A stretch of DNA of 64,000 nucleotides from Paramagnetospirillum caucaseum (GTDB lineage Bacteria; Pseudomonadota; Alphaproteobacteria; Rhodospirillales; Magnetospirillaceae): positions 94,723 to 158,722 of the forward strand of contig NZ_AONQ01000003.1 of assembly GCF_000342045.1 (NCBI RefSeq), written 5' to 3'. Shown here piece after piece: positions 28,451 to 35,265 of the stretch. Both the position numbers and the translations under genes were made by a program. The notes beneath the pieces were generated by a model that was given only the letters and a program-made list of their open reading frames with translations, did not search any database and was not told the DNA's origin. The number at the start of each line of letters is the position of its first letter. Within the stretch, counting starts at the first letter, position 1.

Positions 28451-28719
28451 CCGCCCGCACCAATTCGCTGCTGCTGGGGCTGGCGGCGCTGATCATCGCC
28501 GCCCCGCTGATCCTCGATCCCGCCGGCCAGTTCGGCGGCACCGACGACGCCGCCAGCCAGGTGGTGGAGTCCAGCAATCCCGGCTACGAGAAGTGGACCG
28601 CGCCGTTCTGGCAGCCCTCCAAGGAAATGGAGGGCCTGCTGTTCGCCCTGCAGGCCGCCTTCGGGGCCGGTCTGCTGGGCTATGTCCTCGGACGCAGGCA
28701 CGGTCGTTCCGGTAAATGA
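28447..28719 (+). CDS. cbiN: Cobalt ECF transporter subunit CbiN
   Basis: A 90-residue protein with two membrane helices (about 8-25 and 62-80) joined by a periplasmic loop containing [20 protein letters not shown] and [14 protein letters not shown], as in CbiN. It overlaps the end of cbiM and the start of cbiQ by 4 bases each. CbiN assists metal loading into CbiM. Confidence 0.93.
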   Translation: MTARTNSLLLGLAALIIAAPLILDPAGQFGGTDDAASQVVESSNPGYEKWTAPFWQPSKEMEGLLFALQAAFGAGLLGYVLGRRHGRSGK

Positions 28720-29450
28720 GCCTGACCATTGACCGCCTGTCCCAGGCCGGTCGCTGGCGAAAGCGGGCGCCCATGGAAAAGGCGGCGCTCGCCCTCGGCC
28801 TGCTGGCCCTCGCCCTGGTGCTGCCGCCGTGGCCGGGCGGGGCGCTGGTGCTGGGGGCCGCCTGGGGGCTGGCCCTGGGCGGGGCGCGGATTCCCCCCGG
28901 CGACTGGCTGCGCCTCAACGCGGTGCCGCTGGGCTTCGTGCTGACCGGTGCCGCCGCCCTGGCCGTGGACGTGGATGCCCAGGGGCTGCATCTGGCCGCC
29001 GATCAGGGGCGGCGCGCCGCCCTGGTGGTGCTGCGCGCCGCCGCCGCCGTTTCCGCCCTGCTGCTGCTGGCCGCCACCACCCCGGCTCCCGATCTGGTGC
29101 GCGGTCTGCGCCGCCTGGGCCTGCCGGCGGAGATCGCCGAGATCATGCTGCTGACCTGGCATTTCCTGTTCCTGCTGCTGGATCAGGCCGCCGCCATCCG
29201 CACCGCCCAGGAGGCCCGCCTCGGCTGGTTCGGGCCGAGGCGGCAGGTGCGTTCCCTGGGCCTGCTGATCGCCCAGCTGCTGCCGCGCGCCATGGACCGC
29301 GCCCGCCGCCTGGAGGTGGGGCTGGCGGCGCGGGGCTTCGACGGTTCGCTGCCGATGATCTCGACGGCGCGGCCGGCGTCCCGGCCGGTGCTGGCGCTGA
29401 TCCTGGGCGGCCAGTCGGCCCTGGCGGGGGTGAGCCTGTGGCTGGGGTGA
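28716..29450 (+). CDS. cbiQ: Cobalt ECF transporter transmembrane subunit CbiQ
   Basis: A 244-residue membrane subunit with about five helices. It has the coupling-helix motif region around RTAQEARLGWFGPRR and the second one in MDRARRLEVGLAARGFDG, whose alanine/arginine/glycine pattern contacts the ATPase. It is the scaffold of the ECF complex between CbiM/N and CbiO. Start overlaps the stop of cbiN. Confidence 0.94.
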   Translation: MSLTIDRLSQAGRWRKRAPMEKAALALGLLALALVLPPWPGGALVLGAAWGLALGGARIPPGDWLRLNAVPLGFVLTGAAALAVDVDAQGLHLAADQGRRAALVVLRAAAAVSALLLLAATTPAPDLVRGLRRLGLPAEIAEIMLLTWHFLFLLLDQAAAIRTAQEARLGWFGPRRQVRSLGLLIAQLLPRAMDRARRLEVGLAARGFDGSLPMISTARPASRPVLALILGGQSALAGVSLWLG

Positions 29451-30241
29451 TTGTCGAGGCCCGGGGCCTGTCCTATGCTTATCCCGGCGGCGTTCCCGCC
29501 CTGTCCGGTCTCGACCTCGCGGTGGAGCGCGGGCGGCGTCTCGCCGTGCTGGGTCCCAACGGGGCGGGCAAGACCACCCTGCTGCTGCATCTCAACGGCA
29601 CCCTGAAGCCGGCCGCCGGCAGCGTCCTGCTGGATGGGACCGCCATGGGCTATTCGCGGGCGGCGCTGACCGGCTGGCGGAAAAGGGTCGGGCTGGTGCT
29701 GCAGGAGCCCGACGACCAGTTGTTCGCCGCCAATGTGGCCGAAGACGTGTCGTTCGGGCCGCTCAATCTCGGCCTCGGCGAGGCCGAGACCCGCCGGCGG
29801 GTGGACGCGGCGCTCGACGCCCTGGGCATCCTTGATCTGGCCGACCGTGCCACCCACATGCTGTCCTTCGGGCAGAAGAAGCGCGTCGCCATCGCCGGCG
29901 CCCTGGCCATGGAGCCCGAGGTGCTGCTGCTGGACGAGCCGCTGGCCGGCCTGGACCATCAGGGCGGCAAACGCCTGCTGGCCGCCCTGGACCGGCTGGC
30001 CCGGGCGGGAACCACCCTGGTGTTCACCACCCACGAGGTGGACCTGGCCTACGAATTCGCCGACCGGGTGGCGCTGTTCCAGGGGGGGCGGGTGATCGCC
30101 CAGGGCGAGGCCGCCGCCGTGCTGGCCGACCGCGCCAGTCTGGCCGCCTGTGGCCTGGAACCGCCGCTGCTCCTCGAACTGGGGGTGCGGACCCGCGACG
30201 AGGCCTTGGCCTTGATGGCAGCCCGGCGGAAGGTGTATTAG
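29447..30241 (+). CDS. cbiO: Cobalt ECF transporter ATPase CbiO
   Basis: A 264-residue ABC ATPase. Walker A GPNGAGKTT, Q loop LVLQEPDDQLFA, signature LSFGQKKRVAIAGAL, Walker B VLLLDEPLAGLD and the switch histidine (TTHEVDLA) are all present. The ABC signature reads LSFGQ rather than the usual LSGGQ, which is common in CbiO proteins. The GTG at 29447 overlaps the cbiQ stop; the longer open frame upstream is a shadow. It powers cobalt uptake. Confidence 0.94.
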   Translation: MIVEARGLSYAYPGGVPALSGLDLAVERGRRLAVLGPNGAGKTTLLLHLNGTLKPAAGSVLLDGTAMGYSRAALTGWRKRVGLVLQEPDDQLFAANVAEDVSFGPLNLGLGEAETRRRVDAALDALGILDLADRATHMLSFGQKKRVAIAGALAMEPEVLLLDEPLAGLDHQGGKRLLAALDRLARAGTTLVFTTHEVDLAYEFADRVALFQGGRVIAQGEAAAVLADRASLAACGLEPPLLLELGVRTRDEALALMAARRKVY

Positions 30242-30271
30242 ATACGCCTTAATCAATGAGAGGCGAATGTG

Positions 30272-30706
30272 ATGCGTACCCTGATATTGGCGGCCCTGGC
30301 CTGGATGATTCTGGCCGGAACCGCCCTGGCGGCGGAGATCAAGATTCTTTCGGCGCCCGAGGCGCTGCGGGCCGCCAAGGCCGGCGAAGTGGTGCTGGTC
30401 GATATCCGCCAGCCCGAGGAATGGAAGCAGACCGGGGTGGCCGAGGGCGCCCGGCTGATTCCCATGCGCCATCCCGAAGGCGGGGCCGGCTTCGTGCGCG
30501 ACCTGCTGGCCGCCGCCCAGGGCGACCGCAACGCCCCCATCGCCCTGATCTGCCGCACCGGCAACCGTTCGGCGGCGACCGCCAAGGCCCTGGCCGATGC
30601 CGGCTTCACCCGCATCCTCGACGTGTCCGAGGGCATGGCCGGTTCGGGTGCCGGGCCGGGCTGGATCAGGCGCGATCTGCCCATGACTCGCTGTCCGGTG
30701 TGCTGA
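30272..30706 (+). CDS. Periplasmic single-domain rhodanese
   Basis: A 144-residue protein with signal peptide (1-21, ALA cleavage) and one rhodanese domain. The active-site loop is CRTGNR with catalytic C94, and the DIRQPEEW motif marks the entry of the fold. Rhodaneses transfer sulfane sulfur; the six-residue loop CRTGNR is typical of sulfur-transferase rather than phosphatase members. A GTG directly before the ATG is in frame, so the start could be one codon earlier. It follows the cobalt transporter by 30 bases but has no evident link to it. Confidence 0.88.
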   Translation: MRTLILAALAWMILAGTALAAEIKILSAPEALRAAKAGEVVLVDIRQPEEWKQTGVAEGARLIPMRHPEGGAGFVRDLLAAAQGDRNAPIALICRTGNRSAATAKALADAGFTRILDVSEGMAGSGAGPGWIRRDLPMTRCPVC

Positions 30707-30792
30707 TCCCCTCTTCGCAAAGGATGAGGGCATCCCCATATGCCTTTCTTCCAGTTCCCCCGGAGGGGGGAGGCAAAGGAAGGGAGGGGAGC

Positions 30793-31056
30793 ATGAAAGC
30801 ATTCGTCGCCATGGCCTGCGTCGGCCTGTCGCTCATGGCGTCCGGCACGGCCTTCGCCGCGTCCGACGACGCCAAGTGGGTGGCCAAGTGCATCAAGGAC
30901 AACGCCGACGCCAAGGTATCGGCCGAGGTGGTCAAGACCTACTGCACCTGCATGAACAACAAGATGGACGACAGCGAGACCCTGTCCATCAGCGCCTGGG
31001 AAAAGACCCATCCCAACGAGATGAAGGCGTGCGAGAAGGAAGCCGGCTGGAAGTGA
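30793..31056 (+). CDS. Small secreted four-cysteine protein
   Basis: An 87-residue protein with strong ribosome site (GGGAGGGGAGC) and signal peptide (1-23, FAA cleavage). The mature part has cysteines at 33, 51, 53 and 80 (CIKDN, YCTCMNN, ACEKEAG) and is mostly helical and charged. I do not recognise a family; the YCxC helix with two flanking cysteines recalls the twin-cysteine helical-hairpin fold, in which case two disulfides would form in the periplasm. Lies between the rhodanese gene and a convergent aldolase gene. Confidence 0.75.
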   Translation: MKAFVAMACVGLSLMASGTAFAASDDAKWVAKCIKDNADAKVSAEVVKTYCTCMNNKMDDSETLSISAWEKTHPNEMKACEKEAGWK

Positions 31057-31072
31057 GTCCGGTTGACGGGGA

Positions 31073-31098
31073 CGGGGCGGGCGCCAAGCCCGCCCCCG
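31073..31098. terminator. Hairpin between convergent genes
   Basis: CGGGGCGGGC (31073-31082), a GCCAA loop and GCCCGCCCCCG form a strong stem between two convergent stops (31056 and 31121). There is no clear T run. Likely transcription end for either or both genes. Confidence 0.6.
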
Positions 31099-31120
31099 GC
31101 TCTGCCGCCCCCCAGAGGTC

Positions 31121-33160
31121 CTACCGCAGGCTCGCCTCGATGTTGCCGCCGTCGACGGTGACGGTGCAGGCGGTGACCTTGGCGGCCTTGGCCAGCCACA
31201 GGAAGGCGTCGGCCACGTCCTCGGCGGTGACTTCCCGGCCCAGCAGATTGCCGCCCATGTAGTCCTGTTCCGTCAGGCCGCGTGCCGAGGAGCGGCTCTT
31301 GATCATGTCGTCGGTGAGCAGCCCCGAGCGGATACGGTCGGCGTTGACCGCGTTGGAGCGGATGCCGTCCTTGCCGTAATCCAGCGCGTATTGCTTCATC
31401 AGGAACAGGGTTGCCGCCTTTGGCAATCCGTAAGGGCCGAAATTCTTGCCCGGATTGACCGCCTGCTTCGAGGCGTTGAACAGCAGGGCACCGCCGGTGC
31501 CCTGGGCCTTGAAGACGCGGACGGCGTTCTGCGCCACGCTCTGATGGCCGAAGAAGTTCAGTTCGAACGAGGCGCGCAGGGTGGAATCGTCGACCTCGCC
31601 CACCGCCCCCTGCCAGGCGGCACCGGCATTGCTGACCACCACATCGACGCCGCCGAAGCGCTCGGCGACGCGGTCGAAGGCGGCCCGTACGCTTGCCGGG
31701 TCGGTGACGTCGCAGGCCAGGCCCAGGGCCTTGCCGCCGCAGGCCTTGGCGGCCTTGAGGGCGGCCTCGGAATCACGGTCGAGCACGGCGACCTCGGCGC
31801 CTTCACGCGCGAAGGCCTTAGCGGTGGCGGCGCCGATGCCGGACCCGCCACCGGTGACCACCACCACCTGGCGGGCCAGGGGCTTCTCGGCTCCCTTGCC
31901 CAGCTTGGCCTGTTCCAGCGACCAGTATTCCAGGTCGAACAGATCGGCCTCGCCCACCGGCTCGAAGCGGCCGATGGCCTCGGCGTCGGTGATGCTTTCC
32001 ACCGTGTTGACGGCGATGTCGGCGGCGATGGCGGCATCCTTGGCGCTGGCGCCGATGCCGAACAGGCCGAGGCCGGGCACCAGGGCGACGCAGGGCTTGG
32101 AATCCAGCTCGGTCTTGATGCCGCCCAGGCGCTGGTTGTTGCGGCTGAAATAGGCGTGGTAGCGGGCCTCGAAGGCGGCGATGGCCGCCTGGGCGGCCTC
32201 GGCCCATTCCGCCAGCCGGCCGGCTTCGGGGGCGGGCAGCACCACCGGCCAGTTCTTGGTGCGGATGGTGTGGTCCGGCGTCACCACGCCCTGCTGGGAA
32301 TAGCGGGTAACCTCGGCGCCGTCCACATAGGCGCGGATGGACGCGCTGGTGCGGAAATCGAGAATGCGGCGCTTGGGGCCATTGGCCAGCAGGCCGCGCA
32401 GGATGGGCGCCACCTCGGCCAGGGGGGCGGGGGCCTTGGGCAGGGTCTTGGCGGGAACCAGGGTCTTGCGGCCCTTCTCCAGGCGCTGCTCGGCCAGGGT
32501 GACCATCTCGATCATCAGGTCATAGGCTTGGCGGGCGTCGGGGCCGAAGGTGAAGATGCCGTGCTTGACCAGGATCAGGCCGTCCACGCTCGGGTCCTGC
32601 TCGTAAACCTCGGCGGCCTTCTTGGCCAGGGCGAAGCCCGGCATGATATAGGGGACATAGCCCATGCGGGACCCATAGACCTCGCGGGCCAGGGCCTCGC
32701 CGTCGGGCTGGTCCACCAGGGACAGCACGGCGGTGGAATGGGTGTGGTCGATGAACTTGTGCGGCAGGAAGCCGTGCAGCAGCGTCTCCACCGAGGGGTT
32801 GGGCGAGGCCGAGTTCATCAGATTGCCGCGCTGGTAATCCACCATGTCCTCGTCGGACAGCCTGTCCAGCTTGCGCAGCTTCAGCAGCGGAGCGAGGCGC
32901 ACGGCGGGCAGGCCGGCGGGTTCGATGTCGCCCATGTCCCAGCCCGAGCCCTTGACGCACAGCACCTCGACATCGTCGCCCAGCAGGTCCTTGATTGTGG
33001 TCTTGCACGAAGTGTTGCCGCCGCCGTGCAGCACCAGCCGGGGATCGCCGCCCAGCAGCCGGGTGGTGTAGACGCGAAGGGCCAGATCACGGTTGACGCC
33101 TTCAGGCGCGTAGCGGGCGACGAAGGACTCGGCATCGGTATCGGACCACAGCGACTTCAT
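31121..33160 (-). CDS. Bifunctional class II aldolase / short-chain dehydrogenase
   Basis: A 679-residue two-domain protein. The N-terminal class II aldolase domain (about 1-410) has the zinc-binding histidines in FIDHTHSTAVLS and the KHGIFTFG segment. The C-terminal domain (from about 430) is an SDR dehydrogenase with TGGGSGIGAATAKAF and the VNADRIRSGL region. This is the rhamnulose-1-phosphate aldolase/alcohol dehydrogenase-like family (RhaD/RhaE); it would split a sugar phosphate or deoxysugar acid and reduce the resulting aldehyde. Substrate cannot be fixed, and no rhamnose genes lie near. It is monocistronic, with a hairpin at its end. Confidence 0.85.
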   Translation of the reverse strand: MKSLWSDTDAESFVARYAPEGVNRDLALRVYTTRLLGGDPRLVLHGGGNTSCKTTIKDLLGDDVEVLCVKGSGWDMGDIEPAGLPAVRLAPLLKLRKLDRLSDEDMVDYQRGNLMNSASPNPSVETLLHGFLPHKFIDHTHSTAVLSLVDQPDGEALAREVYGSRMGYVPYIMPGFALAKKAAEVYEQDPSVDGLILVKHGIFTFGPDARQAYDLMIEMVTLAEQRLEKGRKTLVPAKTLPKAPAPLAEVAPILRGLLANGPKRRILDFRTSASIRAYVDGAEVTRYSQQGVVTPDHTIRTKNWPVVLPAPEAGRLAEWAEAAQAAIAAFEARYHAYFSRNNQRLGGIKTELDSKPCVALVPGLGLFGIGASAKDAAIAADIAVNTVESITDAEAIGRFEPVGEADLFDLEYWSLEQAKLGKGAEKPLARQVVVVTGGGSGIGAATAKAFAREGAEVAVLDRDSEAALKAAKACGGKALGLACDVTDPASVRAAFDRVAERFGGVDVVVSNAGAAWQGAVGEVDDSTLRASFELNFFGHQSVAQNAVRVFKAQGTGGALLFNASKQAVNPGKNFGPYGLPKAATLFLMKQYALDYGKDGIRSNAVNADRIRSGLLTDDMIKSRSSARGLTEQDYMGGNLLGREVTAEDVADAFLWLAKAAKVTACTVTVDGGNIEASLR

Positions 33161-33225
33161 GGAAACCTCGGGACGGCGTGACGGAAGCCGGGATTATTAC
33201 GCCATGTCCGGGAGGCTGGGAAGAG

Positions 33226-33411
33226 TCACGCGGCCTTGGCGCGGCGGCGCAGGCGCTCGATGATCTCCAGGGAGGAGCGCGCCGTGGCGATGGTCACCGC
33301 CATGTAATGGTCGGGATGCTCCAGGATCACCAGAGCCTCGCCCTCTATCTGGTCCAGAATGTCGTCGCCAAGGGTGTGATTGTCACCGATGGCGGCTAAG
33401 CGCGTATGCAT
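33226..33411 (-). CDS. Hypothetical 61-residue protein
   Basis: A small frame with GGGGA 5 bases before the ATG. The sequence is soluble and helical (DDILDQIEGEALVILEHPDHYMAV, ending in a basic RRRAKAA tail). I recognise no family. It lies in the 300-base interval between the aldolase and the M23 gene, next to an AT-rich patch that could provide its promoter. Codon use is like that of neighbouring genes, which supports coding, but the length makes it uncertain. Confidence 0.45.
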   Translation of the reverse strand: MHTRLAAIGDNHTLGDDILDQIEGEALVILEHPDHYMAVTIATARSSLEIIERLRRRAKAA

Positions 33412-33440
33412 GGCGTCCCCACAGAGCCTATCCGCAGGGA

Positions 33441-33515
33441 GTGTATATCATACCAAGGAGTAATAAATCTACCTCCTTATTCCATTTATTATACCTACGT
33501 ATATTCCGCATAGGG
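33441..33515. other. AT-rich patch with inverted repeats at 3' end of M23 gene
   Basis: Within about 70 bases the A+T share is near two thirds, against roughly one third around it. It holds an 8-base inverted repeat TAATAAAT (33461-33468) / ATTTATTA (33484-33491) and TATAC-N4-GTATA nearby. The last codons of the M23 peptidase run through it, including four ATA codons, which are rare in this genome. This suggests inserted or rearranged DNA, or a regulatory element for the small leftward gene. Confidence 0.55.
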
Positions 33516-34347
33516 TGTTCTCCACCGCCTCGGGGTCGAGGCGGACGTCCAGCCAGGACATGCCCCAGTGCAGGTGGGCGCCGGTGGCCAGTCCGGTGGC
33601 GCCGATGGCGCCGACCGGGTCGCCCTTGCGCACCTTCGCCCCGGCGGCCACGTCGATGCGCGACAGATGGGCATAGCTGGAGATCAGCCCCAGCCCGTGA
33701 TCGATCATCACGGTACGCCCGGTAAGGAACAGGTCGGGCGCCGCCAGCACCACGGTGCCGTCGGCGGTGGCGGCCACCGGCGCGCCGGTGGGGGCGGCGA
33801 TGTCCAGGCCGGAATGGGGGGCGCCGCCGATGCCGTTATAGACCCGCTGGCTGCCGAACACGCCCGACACCGTTCCCTGGGCGGGCCGCAGTACTCCGTT
33901 GCCGTCGAGAACGGCGGAGTCCAGGGTGACGCGGCCGCGGATGGCGCGGACCATCTCGGTTTCCGCCTTCAGCCGGGCCAGCGAGGCGGCGTCGGGCTCG
34001 GTCTTGTCGCGCGGCAGTCCCTCGATGCGCTGCACCGGCCAGTCGCGGCGCGACACCGCCAGGGCGCGGCTTTCCTCGGCTCCGTCGGGAAGGGTCACCC
34101 GCAATTCGGCGGTGGGGGCGGAATCGCGGACGAAGCCCAGCAGGAAGCGTCCCTGGCCGTCCACCGGCACGGAGCGGCCGTCCAGGCTGACCTTGGCCCC
34201 GGCTTCAGTGCGGCCGATCATCAGCCCGCCCTGCTCGGCATGGCCGGACAGGGCGGTTCCGGCCATGGCGGCGACGGTCCATGACAAGGAAAGCAGCAGG
34301 ACGAGGAGAGCCGCCCTACTGTTTGGGCGCCCACATGAGCGTGGCAT
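33469..34347 (-). CDS. M23 (LytM-type) peptidoglycan endopeptidase
   Basis: A 292-residue secreted metallopeptidase with signal peptide (MPRSCGRPNSRAALLVLLLS; cleavage about residue 29). The N-terminal part is a beta-rich domain; the C-terminal LytM domain has the zinc ligands in HSGLDIAA and HLHWGM, so it is catalytically complete. The C-terminus (ENTLCGIYVGIINGIRR) is odd: it is encoded by AT-rich DNA and does not resemble the family. Starts 32 bases inside the upstream gene, so the two are probably co-expressed. Confidence 0.88.
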   Translation of the reverse strand: MPRSCGRPNSRAALLVLLLSLSWTVAAMAGTALSGHAEQGGLMIGRTEAGAKVSLDGRSVPVDGQGRFLLGFVRDSAPTAELRVTLPDGAEESRALAVSRRDWPVQRIEGLPRDKTEPDAASLARLKAETEMVRAIRGRVTLDSAVLDGNGVLRPAQGTVSGVFGSQRVYNGIGGAPHSGLDIAAPTGAPVAATADGTVVLAAPDLFLTGRTVMIDHGLGLISSYAHLSRIDVAAGAKVRKGDPVGAIGATGLATGAHLHWGMSWLDVRLDPEAVENTLCGIYVGIINGIRR

Positions 34348-35098
34348 CGCCGCCGCCCTCCTTGTTGCATAATTCGGTGATGATGGCCGAGGAGACGCGC
34401 GACGGGGTGACGCCGTTGACGCTGAGCAATCCCTTCTTGACCAGCTTCATGCCCGAGGCCGAACAGATGCGCGGCGGGACGCGCTCGGCGATCACCACCG
34501 GCACGCCGTTCATGGAGGTGACGCGAATGGCGCCGCCGAAGATATGGGACGGCGGGGCGTTGCCCTGGCTGGATTCGACCATCTGGGCGACGAAGCGGTC
34601 GGTTTCCGAGCCGGTGTTCTCGACCGGCTCCTGCGAGCGGCTCCAGAAGATGTAGCCGCCGACGACCAGGGTGAGGACCAGCAGCGCCGCCCCGGCGATC
34701 AGCGGGCCGCGGCTGCCTTCCTCCTCCGAGGCGTGGTGGCGGGGGTGGAATTTGCCGTCCTTGCTCTGGGCCCAGTTGTCGGTGACCGAGCGCGGCAGGC
34801 GCTGCTCCTTGGCGGCGCGCAGCACCTCGACGCAGCCGCGCGCCGCGAAGCGCATCTCGTTGCGGTGGACCTCGGGGGTGTGGCCAGGCTTGACCCCGGC
34901 GATGACTTCGGCGACCCGGCGCCGGAGCGCGTCGCGCAGATCCTTGTCGTAGGGGCGGCGCAGCATCAGGTCGAGGGCGAGCATGGTCAACTGCTCCAAC
35001 CTGGCCGGGTCGGCCACGCCGGGCATCTTCAGGATGATGGCCTGGAACAGGGCCTCCTGGTCCTCAGCGGTCGCCGGTTTTTCCACGGGATGGTCCAT
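34316..35098 (-). CDS. One-TM hypothetical protein encoded with the M23 peptidase
   Basis: A 260-residue protein. Residues 1-130 are a cytoplasmic helical region with several LxxLxLDLML stretches; a TM lies at about 131-153 (GPLIAGAALLVLTLVVGGYIF); the rest (about 107 residues) is periplasmic, with IRVTSMNGVPVVIAERVPP and a final STEL-type end containing a cysteine pair (CSA, ELCN). I do not recognise the family. Overlap with the M23 gene points to a shared cell-wall function. It is divergent from the giant flavoprotein gene at 35266. Confidence 0.7.
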   Translation of the reverse strand: MDHPVEKPATAEDQEALFQAIILKMPGVADPARLEQLTMLALDLMLRRPYDKDLRDALRRRVAEVIAGVKPGHTPEVHRNEMRFAARGCVEVLRAAKEQRLPRSVTDNWAQSKDGKFHPRHHASEEEGSRGPLIAGAALLVLTLVVGGYIFWSRSQEPVENTGSETDRFVAQMVESSQGNAPPSHIFGGAIRVTSMNGVPVVIAERVPPRICSASGMKLVKKGLLSVNGVTPSRVSSAIITELCNKEGGGDATLMWAPKQ

Positions 35099-35190
35099 CC
35101 TGTCCGTCCTGCAACCCAGTCCCCATGTATAAAGGTAGCGCCGACGGCGTTAACGAGGTGTTACACGCATTCTCCACAAAAATTTTGTCG

Positions 35191-35210
35191 TTGTGAATAA
35201 TTCTACACAA
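35191..35210. promoter_or_regulatory. Inverted repeat in AT-rich divergent intergenic region
   Basis: TTGTG-N10-CACAA forms an inverted repeat inside an AT-rich interval (35140-35215) between two divergent genes; ACAAAAATTTTGT lies next to it at 35175-35187. CRP/FNR-type operators have similar half sites, but the match is loose. The element probably regulates one of the flanking genes; the regulator is unknown. Confidence 0.35.
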
Positions 35211-35265
35211 TGCCATATCAGGTTGACGGGTGGGGGTTTCCGCTGATCCTGAGGCTTTTCAAACC

